DNA of 64,000 bases from Copromyces sp. CBS 386.78 (lineage: Eukaryota > Ascomycota > Sordariomycetes > Sordariales > Sordariaceae). The translations under genes and the position numbers were made by a program. The notes below the pieces were generated by a model, which worked only from the letters and a program-made list of their open reading frames with translations, made no database searches and was not told where the DNA came from. The first letter of the stretch is position 1. Each line of letters starts with the position of its first letter. The DNA is taken from the NCBI GenBank assembly GCA_030685235.1, contig MU839173.1, positions 62,001-126,000 of the forward strand. Direction: 5' to 3'. Of the stretch, positions 32,484 through 43,652 are shown in pieces.

Positions 32484-33539
32484 CTTGGGACTTGGATCGG
32501 CCGGTCGAAGAGCTTGTTGGTAGTCATGAACTCGGCTGGAAACAAGAGGTTCGAGGACGCCATTCTTATAGGCAATCCGAGTGCCCGACCACGTTACATT
32601 GCCTTGCTTGAATCTTCATTGCCCCATGGTGATGGACGGGGAGTACGCTGTATGTGGTGAACAATACCACCATATAGAGGGGGACCGCCGCTTATCTAAG
32701 CGGCCGCCGCGATCTTCAACCAACCCGACTGCCCGCCCCCAGGCCTTTTCAGCAAAACTTCGGGCTCTTGGCATCACCCAATATTACTGAAAATCGTCGT
32801 CGTCACAGTCTCATTATCCAACATGACGTTGTATGCTTTTGGTCCCTGGCAACGGACATCGGATTGATACCGAGTCGAGAAAAGAAAACAAACCCCACCA
32901 TCCACCGCTCACCTTATCATCAGCTTCACCACGCGAGTCACATTCTCAATTTTGCCGGGTGGACACACGGTGATGAGCATCGTGATGTGGACGGGAGTAA
33001 GGCGGTTTGGTGTTGAAAGATGGACAATCTCTCATTCCTTTCCTTATATAGTACAGCTCAGTGCCCGCTGAAAAGTCACGTTAGACTGTTAGTGTTTTTC
33101 GCGGGCTGACTCCATACCGACGCCCGCATGCACTATCAAAAACATAACGCACGGCCCCAAAGTGCACTTTTCGTTCGTGAAATATTTGTTATGCCTAACA
33201 GAGATTCTGTATCTTCTGTTAGTGCTTCCATTGGATCTGCGTCGCCATTCACCTTCATTTTCACCCTTTTCTGATTTTTATTCTAGGATATCTATACTTC
33301 ATAATGCATTCGCATTTGAGATCATAGGTTTCCATGTACCTTTCCACCTGCTGTCCATCCAAGTATCCGGTTCTACACGGGCCACAACCCAGGATCCCTC
33401 CTCCGGGACCACGGCGTCAAGATCGAAGTTTGGAGGATTGAGATTGGAGGATTGGGAAATGGTTGGGGTTTTGTTGGGCGTTGGGAGATGGGCAGAGTAC
33501 AGTCATAGGCGTGCACTTTGGCGCACTTAGACATGCAAA
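32484..33539. other. intergenic upstream of P450 and tRNA-Gly
   Basis: Promoter of the minus-strand P450 and flank of tRNA-Gly. Small plus-strand frames (e.g. 33162-33530) show no domain and one overlaps the tRNA. Confidence 0.45.
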
Positions 33540-33610
33540 GCGCCAGTGGTTTAGTGGTAAAATCCATCGTTGCCATCGATGGGCCCCGCGTTCGATTCGC
33601 GGCTGGCGCA
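33540..33610 (+). tRNA. tRNA-Gly (GCC)
   Basis: 71 nt. Acceptor GCGCCAG pairs fully with CTGGCGC; D arm GTTTAGTGGTAAAAT; anticodon stem CATCG/CGATG around loop TTGCCAT with anticodon GCC; T arm CGCGTTCGATTCGCG; discriminator A. A long T-run follows within 30 bases as RNA polymerase III terminator. No intron. Confidence 0.97.
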
Positions 33611-34335
33611 TACTTTTTCGGTTTTTTTCTTCCTTTTTTTTTTTTTTTTCTAACGTGTCGAGTTCCTTCCCCTACACGCCTCAAGGAAGGTGCGATGATG
33701 CTTTGGGCAGTAAATTTGATGCAGGTGCTTCCTTTCCTAGGTACGTACATCACAGACAAGAGCTGCCCGTTGTAATTCTTGTCTCCCAACAGCCCGCCTT
33801 GATGTTCTCGCACTGCACTCGCCTTGTTTCTCCTCAACAATTCCTCTCTTTCTTCTGCAAACTATCCCGCCTCATCTTTCCTCGCTTCAACTCCATGACA
33901 TTTTCTCCCGGCTTCTTCGGCCCTTTCTACCCATACTTGCGCAATATGGACTCCTCCGTCCACACGTACCCCGCACCAACCTGATAACTGTCGGTGCAGT
34001 GCGACGTCGGTGTACTGAACTCGCCGCCCTGCCCCGCGGCTACGCCCCTGTTATTTCACCCGACTGGCGAATCCCTCAAAGCCCTCATCACACTCGATGT
34101 TGCATTCGCATATCATTTTACCTACCGAAACAACAGGGGAGGTAGTCAATGTATTTCAACACTGTCCCGTTTTGTCCAAGAATGATTGGGGTGTGGATGT
34201 GGGAGTACAGGGCGGAAACATCGACTCTGCTGCCCAACTTGGTGTTCATCCACCCCATCCGATCTTCAACTCCTCATTGCCCCGAGCAACATCAGTGCAT
34301 AGGCTGAAATCAAAGCCTCTTGCGCCTCTCCTACA
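33611..34335. other. intergenic, 5' region of the NACHT gene
   Basis: Pol III terminator T-run (about 33613-33650), then C/T-rich plus-strand leader sequence. No gene supported. Confidence 0.45.
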
Positions 34336-37300
34336 ATGGACCCTGCCTCGGCCATCGGTGTGGCCAGCAGTGCCATCGCCTTTCTAGAGTTCGGCGCCAA
34401 ACTGATATCGGCCACCAAAGCCATATACGACTCCAAGGAGGGCATTTTGCCCGAACATGCTGCCATAAAACAGCACTACCAAGATTTGCTTGCCTCTAGC
34501 TCCAGTCTAGACACTAAGACCAGTGGCAAGGCCCTTTCACCGGAGGACATCTATTTCCAGAAACTCTCGTCAAATTTCAGGCATGACTGCCAGGCCGTCA
34601 TTCACCTTTTGAACGCCCACCGGTGCAATGAAGGAAAAAGGAGACGCCGCATGTTGGGGAGTGTCAAGGCTGCCTTTAAACTCCCAGGCGTCAAAGAACA
34701 ACTGCGCGATATCGAAGAAAGGCTGGATAAAACACAAAAGGCAATGCAACTGCATGTTTTCCAACAGTTGAGGTGCGTCACAAAAACTATAGAAAATCAG
34801 GAGTCACGAAAACTAAACTGACTTTCACACCCACTAGACAAGAGATATCGGGTGTAAACGTCACTGTTGTAGCCATTCAAGGTCATGGAAACACGTTGCA
34901 AATGAGACCCAGGGACATGACAGCAGTCGACAACGAGAAAGACCCATCGTCATTGTCGATTCAAGACCTCAAGGCGCTGATGGACCAACTCTCTGGCATG
35001 GTCGGGACTCTAGAACACCTGCGTGTCGAGTCTATTCTGGCCAGCCTGAACTACGAGACTCGTAAAGTTCGTCATGACACCATCAAGGATGCTCACATGA
35101 AGACCTTTGAGTGGGCATTTGACTCAAACTTCCACCTCTCAAAATGGCTTCAATCGGGAGACGGAATTTTTTGGGTTTCAGGGTGGCCCGGGTCCGGAAA
35201 GTCAACCCTCATGAAATTCCTGGCAGATCACACACAGACCAAAAGCTTCCTAAAGGAATGGGCTGGGGAGAATGAGCTGGTTGTGGCCAGTCACTACTTC
35301 TGGTGCTCAGGCCCATCAATGCAAAAATCTTGGGACGGCCTGCTCCGATCTTTGATTTTCGACATATTTCGGAGTCATCCCTTATCTATTCAACAAGCAT
35401 GTCCCGGACGATGGGAAAGAGCGGGCGCCCCAGGGGCGGCTTCCACGCCTTGGACAGGAGCTGAATTGGCCACCGCTCTTCATGCTGTGGCTGACCTACA
35501 AAGCAGTTCATCCCCGAGGTTCTGCTTCTTTATTGACGGACTCGACGAGTATGATGGAGATCATCTTGAACTTTGTGACATATTCACCAATTTGATTCGG
35601 GCTGGCACTATCAAGATGTGTCTTTCAAGTCGCCCGTGGCCTGTCTTTGAGGATGGTCTGGGTAAAGACATCTCACGAAAGCTGTACGTCCATAACTTGA
35701 CGCATGGCGATATCAAAACATACGTTGCAGCGCAACTAGAGTGCCATCCCAAATGGAAAACGAACAACTTGACCGAGATGGAAAGAACGGACGTGGTCGA
35801 AGCGGTGACCAACAAAGCAGCTGGAGTCTTCCTCTGGGCATACCTCGTTACCAAGTCCCTTCGTGAGGGTTTGTCGAATTACGACACAGGTGTTGACCTC
35901 AAAAAGCGACTGGATCAACTGCCAAGCGACCTCAAGAAACTTTTCCGCCAGATTTTGGAAAGTGTCAATCCCATCTACCAGAGCAAGATGGCATGCTTCT
36001 TGCAAGCCGCCCTGACTGCTACTGCCGGAATGAGACAACTCGACACAACAATCTGCTGCAATATGGAAAGGGAACTTGACGAGCCAGGCTACGCATTGCA
36101 ATGTTCCATTGTTCGAACCTCAACGACGTCCAAGAATCACGACACTCTTGACGAATGGCTTCACATCGAGGGTACCTCCAAACATATATCGCCGGAACTT
36201 CGTGCACATTTTATCAATCGATATGCACAAGTGAAGCTCGTCATCAACTCACGAACAAAGGGGATTCTGGAAACAGGGCCCAGTCCGAGGTGTGCGTTCT
36301 CGCCGTTCACTGTCCATTTTTTCCACAGAACTATGTACGATTTCCTAAAAACGAAGGAGATGAAGGAGTACCTTGCTTCCAAATTAAGCAACGATTTCAA
36401 TATCCATATTTGGCTTATGAAAGGACGTCTCATTAGAAGGAAGAGATACCCGGTTGAACTCTACCGCTCCGATTCTGCATTCATTGAGCTTCATTCGGAG
36501 CTGGTAGTTGAAGTAGCCGACATGCTACTGCACGCCGCGGATGCATTCACTGTTATCGAAAAGAAGGACTTCAAAATCGTATTCACTCTACTCGATGAAT
36601 ATGAGAGGGCACTTCATGATCTTGGCCTCCAAGCTATAGCCTCTGCACCATCCGGCAAGCATGACATGCTACTTGTGGTACGGTGCGCTGGCAGGGGACT
36701 CTACCTCGACCTAGCCTCCTACTTCCGCGAGATGGTTGTGTTCTTTGTTTGCCATTCTTTGCTTCGTGAATACTTTGAAGCTAAAGTACTGGAGACTCCC
36801 GGTTATCTGAATCGTCTGTCAGGTTCTTTATTCCTCCAATTTACAGCATTACCTTATCGGAGCCGCCTCCTACCGTGGAATTGGCAGGCTTCTTCCAGGA
36901 GACCATCCCACAGCATGGTCGAGTGGCTGCTTCGTGCTGGAGCAAATCCAAACGAGCCGTTTATTGAGCAAACCGCCAGATCCTATTATGCCCAACAAAA
37001 GATGATCACGCAAGGAAAGGACTCCAAACAGGAACTAGAAGAGATACTGTCCCCGTTCATTATATCACCCTGGGTTTTTCTGATGCGAAGATGTGTTCCG
37101 CTTGATGGGGTCTCCGTCTGTGGGCGTCCTCTTGGCATTCTACCCCGGCGTGACGTTCAACAAACTCAGACTGATCTTCAGATGGCCAGTCTTTATCTGA
37201 ACTACGGGGCCGATCCTGATGCCGAGTACTGGGATCGTGAACCAACCCCTTTGCTTCAATGTTCCGAAAACTGCCAAGCTACCAAGAACATGGAAATATT

Positions 37301-37907
37301 CGGAGCATTTTATCTCGGCGCTTGCTATGATGATTGCTCTGGGACTGATTCCAAACACCTCATCTTCGCCAAGCCCCCGTTATGGTCCATCTCCTGCTTC
37401 TTTGCCTATATCTGGTCCGCGTTCCAGACCTTGTTGGACGACGAACTTCACATAGACTATTTGGCGACTCTGGACACCTTCCTCAGCAAGCATCCAAGCC
37501 TGGACGCATCCAACCACATCAGCGACGACATCACAACTTTGGAACTCGACAATCTCGGCTGGATCATCCTGAACGGCGACTCTGAGCCAAGCAAGTCTCC
37601 CTTTGTTCAATTTTGCACACACATCTACTATAGGGACGCGTGGACAGACGACCCAGCTTCGAACCAGTTCCGATCTGCGATCATAGAGAAGCTGATCGAC
37701 TACTGTGGGACCATAAAAGCGCATGAGAAGTTCTTTACCTTGTTGGAGTTTGGGATATCAAAGGCCGAAACATGTCCCGAGGACATCAAGCGGCGGCTGC
37801 TGGACCTTGTTGAAGAGAATCGAAACCGTAACGGCAGTGGGAGTGGGAGTCGAGACAGGAGTGGGAGTCAAGACAGGAGTGGGGCTGATGAAAGTGAGGA
37901 GGTCTAA
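34336..37907 (+). CDS. NACHT-domain STAND protein (NLR-like)
   Basis: Two-exon model: 34336..34772 and 34838..37907, 1,168 residues. Residues 1-60 (MDPASAIGVASSAIAFLEFG...) match the small helical N-terminal domain that precedes NACHT ATPases in fungi. The NTPase has Walker A GWPGSGKST at about 261-269 and Walker B CFFIDGLDEYDG at about 377-386, followed by LSSRPWPVFE (sensor region) and the helical NKAAGVFLWAYLV segment. Beyond about residue 560 there is no regular array of WD, TPR or ankyrin repeats; two ankyrin-like scraps occur (MVEWLLRAGANPNE, LYLNYGADPD). The tail is Arg/Ser/Gly-Asp low complexity. Family members act as intracellular sensors in non-self recognition and regulated cell death; this role is inferred from the family only. 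Confidence 0.88.
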
Positions 37908-38920
37908 CGCATCTTTCTCTCTGACAGCAGGGTTTATGACGGTTATGAAGGCTTTTGGATTCTGAAGGGGAAGCCTGCGTATACGCGTAAGGAGCTTGAA
38001 GCGGGGGGTTCAATTTCTGCGGAAGGTCGTGGGTAGCTACTTCGCATGACACCTCTCGAGGTTCTGTGGGCAACTGACAGCTAGCCATGATAGGTTTATG
38101 ATAGCCTGTGTGGTCTCTAGGTCTACTGCTGGGTTTGGCATCTGGTGTCGTAGGTTCCATACACTGCTTCGCTTTTCCCAATTTTTTTCCCTTTCTTTTT
38201 TTATAAGTCATCGTTTCGAGTTACCTTTCCTGTATTTTCTTTCCTTTTTTCCCCATGTCTCTCTCGTTCCTCTCTATATATGCATATCTTCTTCCTTCCC
38301 TTCGTGTAATTTCTCTTCATGGCGGACACCTTGGATCATAGCCAATGCCCTGCGGAAGACACATCACCGAACAGAAGAGATCCCTTCATCATCGACGTCG
38401 AGTCGTTCTGCGCAGTTACGGCAGCAGTCAGTGAAGACTTGGTAGCACCTTCTCTGTTTCACCAGGCAGGAATTCTCTGCATGAATCACCTGGTCTAAGG
38501 GTTGATACAGCGGCGAATGCATCAAGGTATTGATCTGTGACTGAAAATATCTCCAGGTACGGCGGACATATGACAAGGTGAAAGCAAACACAAGTCAATA
38601 ATGATCCATCGAGACCATAGGGCGGCCGATGTGCCACTGAATCATCGTTCTCATGGTATGGTCGCAATGACAGCAGGTCTTTGACATTCAACTTCATGCA
38701 GCTCTTTCCAACGAACCCTTGATCTCTCCCTTCCTCACCTGAAGTCTTTCTATCCGAACCACTTTTGGCTGGAAACCGAGAAAAGGAAGCCGAATTTCCA
38801 GTCGAAATTCTCCCAGAAACACTCGCCGCATCGCAGAAGAGATTTAGAACTACCGCTTCTGGCAGACATACCTCCTACCTGATTTATCGCCGCATCTTTC
38901 CTCGCTTCGAACGCACGACA
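37908..38920. other. intergenic between NACHT gene and TM2 array
   Basis: No gene supported. A run of T/C-rich sequence (38170-38300) is present. An in-frame ATG at 38765 could extend TM2 copy 1 by 52 residues, but that extension lacks any family resemblance and is read as leader. Confidence 0.45.
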
Positions 38921-39557
38921 ATGGACGACTCTCCTTCCGTTCTCCAGCAACCACAACGTTCAAGCTTCCTCCGGACCCGGTGGTGGGGAGAGTTTGTGTT
39001 GCTCTTCTTCATCCTGTACTACACGCTAGCTGCGACCATCCTCCTGTTCATGGTCCACGACCACCCAAGAACAAAGGAATTTTTCAAAGGTAAGACCTGA
39101 ATGCCACCATTACTAGGTACCTACCTACCATTCGTACAATCGCTAACAGCCAAAAACTCTTTCAACCTTGCTAGGCACCTCCCCAGCATCCAACACGTCT
39201 CCCTCCACCACCCTCCACACCCGCGACGCCGCATGCCTCTACGATCCGTGCCGCAAGCAACAGGATATAGCCACCCTCCTCGCCCTCTTCGCAGGTTTCG
39301 TCGCCGCCGACCAGTGGTACGCGCATCACTGGATCTTAGCGGTGCTGAAGAGCCAGGTGATCATCTTCGTCGGGCTCGTATGCTGGGGGATCTGGCTTCG
39401 TGGGAAACAGTTCCAGGTGTGGCAAATCACGCTTCAATCGTGGCTTATAAGGGGACTGCTTGGGCTGGCGGGGTGGTGGTCGATCGATTTGGCGTTTTGG
39501 GTTGTGGGTGTTTATGGGACGCCGGGGTGTCCTGTTGGTAAAAATACGGGTGATTAG
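38921..39557 (+). CDS. TM2-domain membrane protein, array copy 1
   Basis: Two-exon model: 38921..39089 and 39175..39557, 183 residues. Layout: short N-terminus, a membrane helix (FVLLFFILYYTLAATILLFM), a loop with two cysteines (CLYDPCRKQQD), then a TM2-like hairpin starting DIATLLALFAGFVAADQWYA with the conserved Asp, a further helix, and the end VYGTPGCPV. The intron falls just after the first helix-loop (KEFFKG). TM2 proteins have two closely spaced helices joined by a short turn with G-x-D-x-F/Y-x-G; here the last Gly is His. Function in fungi is undefined. It is the first of three tandem relatives on the same strand. Confidence 0.75.
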
Positions 39558-40130
39558 TTCATGGGTTGGGAGAAAGGGGAAAAAAAAAGGACTTTGTTAC
39601 CTATGGGAAGGTTGAACTTTTTCCGGAAGGGAGCACGAGGGCTGGCCCAACTGACCGGGAGTCAGGGGCGCAGGACTCTAAATGTGTGATATCCCTTGTG
39701 GGTGTTGGTGGTTTGTATTGAAGGGAAGGGAGGCATTAAGGTACGGTACGGATGCAAACAGTTGTTGGACGGGAAGGACTAACAACGACTCCCGTCTTGG
39801 CCCCCGGACGGGTGAATTGACAAAGAGTCAAAGGCACGGATTGGAGGCACTGCCCATCGTTGGTCCCAAGACGGCGGGCGATTAACCAACAAGATGATCC
39901 AACACAACATCATTCTCTCGGCCGGCCCTGGCAGGAGATGGGATTTTTGCGCGAAATTCTCATTCCATTGTTTGGCCATAAAGGGCAAAATGCCCATCTG
40001 CAATGCCTGGCCATCTTCAGTGACACATGCGCACATCGCATCCCTCACTTCTGTTCTTCTCTGTCACCTTTGGTGTAGGTTATAGGGCGGAACTTCTCCA
40101 TTCGTATCTTGTGAAGCTACTACGTTTCTC
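39558..40130. other. intergenic between TM2 copies 1 and 2
   Basis: 3' flank of copy 1 and promoter of copy 2. Nothing else recognised. Confidence 0.5.
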
Positions 40131-40841
40131 ATGGCTCAATCCAGCCCTCTCCCCGTCGACCTCAAAAAATATCATAACATGGAAAAAGGATCATCGCCTC
40201 TCATCACCACCCGTGCACCGTGGCGGCGCCTTCTCAACTCGGTCCATGTCTCTCGACGGCTGAAGACACTATGGCCCTTCCTGCTCCTTTTCCACCTCCT
40301 CTCCGCCATCTTCATCATCGCCCTCATCGTGTTCATCCGCAACACCACCACCGAGCGCTACGGCACCGCCGACGGTGACAACATTGACCTCATCCTGTCT
40401 AGCTTCCCTTTCCCGCCCCCAACAACACCTGCCTACCCCTTCCACCCCGTCGACCTCCATGACCGCGCCACAAACTTGACCAAGCGCTGGGGGCACTTCG
40501 ACCGCCTGCCCACGACCCCCAAGTGCTACAGGCAAGAACGAACTGCCGCTCTGATCTCCCTCTTTGGCGGTGGCATCTTGGGCGCTGACCAGCTATACGC
40601 TGGCAACCTACGGATTGGACTGACACGGTTGCTGCTACACGTTTGGGCTTGGTGTTCGGTCACCGTGGCAGGTTGTGTCTTGAAGGTGCACGACGACCTG
40701 AGCACGGCGATTCTGGTCATGTGTGGGATTGTGTGGTTCCTGGGTGGTTTGACGGAGGGGGGAGTGTGGATCTGGGCGGTGGTGGACTTGGTGAGGTGGA
40801 TTATTGGGGGATATTATGGTACGAAGGGGTGTCCTGTTTGA
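40131..40841 (+). CDS. TM2-domain membrane protein, array copy 2
   Basis: Single exon, 236 residues; an internal start at ATG 40179 (MEKGSSPLITTRAPWRRLL) is equally likely by comparison with copy 3. Layout repeats copy 1: membrane helix LWPFLLLFHLLSAIFIIALI, a longer loop with FPFPPPTTPAYPFHPVD and one cysteine (PKCYRQERT), the TM2 hairpin AALISLFGGGILGADQLYAG with the full G-x-D-x-Y-x-G turn, two more hydrophobic segments and the end YYGTKGCPV. No intron is needed. It is the intact member of the array with the best TM2 match. Confidence 0.78.
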   Translation: MAQSSPLPVDLKKYHNMEKGSSPLITTRAPWRRLLNSVHVSRRLKTLWPFLLLFHLLSAIFIIALIVFIRNTTTERYGTADGDNIDLILSSFPFPPPTTPAYPFHPVDLHDRATNLTKRWGHFDRLPTTPKCYRQERTAALISLFGGGILGADQLYAGNLRIGLTRLLLHVWAWCSVTVAGCVLKVHDDLSTAILVMCGIVWFLGGLTEGGVWIWAVVDLVRWIIGGYYGTKGCPV

Positions 40842-41441
40842 GCAGACCTTGAGGGGGGAAGAGGATAGTGGGAGTCGGGGGTTATGGAGAAGAACTAGTT
40901 GTGGGTGTTGGAGTGGGAGATTGACGTTGACAGTCAGGGTTTCCGACCTGGGAGCGCTGGTCTGATAAGCGAAGCTTGATGCTGCGAGTTTCAGGCATTT
41001 TGGCGGTAATGGCGAGGGTGGGTAGAGGTATTCATGGGCGCTGGGTACCTAGTTGATGGTGGATCCATTTACCAGTTTCCTGGCACAGCACACAGGCACC
41101 AAGCGAAAGACCCGACATCGAGATCCAGAAATGTCATCCTTCATCCCGCCTACGATGGAAGCCAGCACGCACCAAGCAAACCCGCCGCCAATGAGCAACA
41201 ATGTGCGTCCCAAGATACCTTGAGAAGCAAAGGATGTATCATCGAACACATGCTACAGCCACATCTGTGTCTTCACGGCCTACACAGCGACTCATCATGT
41301 CCGTATAGCCCGTCCATAAAGAGATGTCTACCTCGTTCTCTACCAGAAGTCAGCAACTCCAACCTGCGTACAACAAGACATCCTCACGCACGAGTATACG
41401 CAAAATTCCCTGTCAGTTTTCGAGCGAACAAGCGCCATAAT
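40842..41441. other. intergenic between TM2 copies 2 and 3
   Basis: No gene. An open frame at 41034-41516 overlaps the start of copy 3 and has no domain. Confidence 0.45.
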
Positions 41442-41981
41442 ATGGAACCGAATCCCTCATTACCCGCCCGCTTCGCTTTCGTCAGCGGATCGACCTCTGG
41501 CGAGTCTGGGCCATAACCTACCCCTTCCTCGTAGCCATGTACGTTACCGTCATTGCTGTCCTCTCCATATCTGGCGTTCGTGCTGCTACCCAAGGTCGTC
41601 TTTCCGATCCTCCCGGTGATACGGAAGATGCAATTTCCATCATCCAAGAGGCATACCAAGCCCTCCAATGTCACTCCCAACAACAAACAGCCGCGCTCCT
41701 GTCCTTGAGCCCTGCCGGGCTTCTTGGGGCAGACCAGATCTTCGCCGGAAACAATATGCTAGGCTTGGGCAAGTTGCTGGTGGGGACCTCGGCCTTGCTC
41801 ACTTGGGCTGCGTTTTGGACCATCGACAAGGAGAAGTATCCCTTGTGGGCGATGGATCTTTTGAGCTTGACTGGGGCCCTGACGGCGGTGTGAGTTGTCG
41901 TGGGGAGGGTTTGATGCGTTGATTTGGCTTGTTGGTGGGGTTTATGGCGTTCCTGGGTGTCAATCAAATCTTGATGGTTGA
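41442..41981 (+). pseudogene. TM2-domain protein, array copy 3, frameshifted at both ends
   Basis: The central frame (open from about 41449, ATG at 41537, to TGA at 41891-41893) encodes a membrane helix (WAITYPFLVAMYVTVIAVLS), a loop with one cysteine (LQCHSQQQT) and the TM2 hairpin AALLSLSPAGLLGADQIFAG. Its stop comes early. A different frame carries the missing conserved end: FDALIWLVGGVYGVPGCQ then stop at 41979-41981, matching the ends of copies 1 and 2. At the 5' side the ATG at 41442 (MEPNPSLPARFAF) is one frame off from SLITRPLRFRQRIDLWRVWA, which aligns with copy 2. So two small indels separate start, core and end. The core from 41537 might still be translated. Confidence 0.65.
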
Positions 41982-42475
41982 AATTGAAAATCTGCGAGGT
42001 GTGCACTGCTGGGATGGGTCCAGTCAGATACCGACTCTCGCCACGAAGTTTGGGGGATTTTTCGAGTTGCCCGTGGTTTGGTACCTACCTAGAGATAGCA
42101 AATTAGAAACGGGAGAGCGTTGTGTTCAAAGAGGCCAGGAAATGCAGGCAGACTTGACCTTCGAAGCAAGAACCAGACCCAGACGAACCAGGGGGTGAAG
42201 CTGATAATACGGTATTTGATGCAAAAATTACCTAGAGGTATGTTGAGATTCAGGTTGGCGTCCATCCAAACTGCCGCAATACAGTTGATATCCTCATCGG
42301 TAGCTTAATTATTCCAACCGAAACCTGGCCGGCATCTCGATCGGGGGCAATGTAAACAAAGTAAACAAAGTAAACAAGTCGTCTTGCAACTCGGCTCAGC
42401 GCTAATTTGGGTGTGCTGCTGTATGCGGATTACTTATGTGTATGTCATATCCCTGTTAGTCAACAATCTTCCAAC
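41982..42475. other. intergenic before tRNA-Leu
   Basis: Contains three tandem GTAAACAAA-type words (about 42350-42377). No gene seen. Confidence 0.5.
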
Positions 42476-42590
42476 GGCTGGATGGCCGAGCGGTCTAAGG
42501 CGCTAGACTCAAGAATCCAACTTCTTCTGCACAAATGTGCGGTGCATTCTAGTATTGAAAGATGCGTGGGTTCGAATCCCACTCCAGTCA
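42476..42590 (+). tRNA. tRNA-Leu (CAA), intron-containing
   Basis: 115 nt. Acceptor GGCTGGA pairs with TCCAGTC (one G-T); D arm GCCGAGCGGTCTAAGGC; anticodon stem CTAGA/TCTAG with loop CTCAAG interrupted after position 37 by an intron of about 33 nt; type II variable arm TATTGAAAGATGC; T arm GTGGGTTCGAATCCCAC; discriminator A; T-run terminator follows. Anticodon CAA. Confidence 0.95.
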
Positions 42591-43652
42591 CTTCTTTTTT
42601 TCCTTGACTTTTCTTTTTCCTTTTTTGCCCTTTTCTTCGTGCTGTCAGTAATGGGATGCTTCAGCTTTTTCTGTGAAAAAAAGAAACATCGTGTTTGAGC
42701 ATTGACCGGCGTTTCAATTGAAAGGAAGACGGGATGTTAGTGCGTAAGATGCAATGTCTCGGGCTGTTTGTGCACTAAAACGCAGACATGTAAACTACTG
42801 TGGCAAGTCCTTCGCCGAGGACTGGCCTTGGAGTAGCGGGAGCAGAGCTCGTTCAGTTTTCACAGTCGCAACTTGCTCGTGTGATACTGTTGGGAAGACA
42901 CAAAAGAGGCTCTGTTCTTCACTTAGTCCATTTCATATCAATCTTGAGGTGACTGTAAAACTTCGTGATACTGCCCTGACCTCCGTCGGTGCTCCTGGTG
43001 AGTTGGCGTCAACGTGCTGACCCTCCGCTGTCGGAAGCCCCTGAAACCCTGAGCCACAGGGCAGCCGCAATGGCTCCTGCGCTAGCACTAACAAATCTTT
43101 TGGGCGTGTTCACCAGCCGCCCAGCTCCACAGAACATTCCCGTCTCGTTCGTGTCGATGGAAACGGTTTGCGTATAAAATCCCCATGTCGCAGAAAACAG
43201 CGAGAACAAAGGCTTCCACTTTCTTCAATTCCTCAAACGCAGTGTGGCCCAGAGGCGATGTGTAGCCCAAAAACAAAAAGCGGCTTGCCGTTGTTCTACA
43301 GCTTGGCCTTCCACATGGCCCTGTGTGCGTTCCTTTGCCTCAGGACAAAGCACGGCATGTTAACAGTTAAACACGCTTTTATAGCTTATGCTATCAGACC
43401 GTAGGTATATCTCCATTTGCATCTATTCAACCGGATTTGTTTGGGCCTTCCACGCTTTTATCCCATGCGGTCTGGCTTTCATTCCATCCGAAGAGTAATT
43501 CAAGCCCCGGTGATTCTCTGGATCAACCTCGGCGAGCAGTGTCCGTCATTGCCCAGCATCCAAGAGGACTGATCCATGTTAACAAGGTGGCGGAAATGCA
43601 TGTATCTACATGATACTACAGTATACTGCCTGACCAAGCGGTCGCACACTAA
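42591..43652. other. intergenic after tRNA-Leu
   Basis: T-run Pol III terminator at the left edge, then gene-free sequence. Frames at 42754-43404 lack domains. Confidence 0.5.

Noticed and set aside
34773..34837. Apparent second start of the NACHT gene at 34773
   Set aside because: This part is an intron (GTGCGT to CACTAG); splicing joins the N-terminal domain exon in frame.
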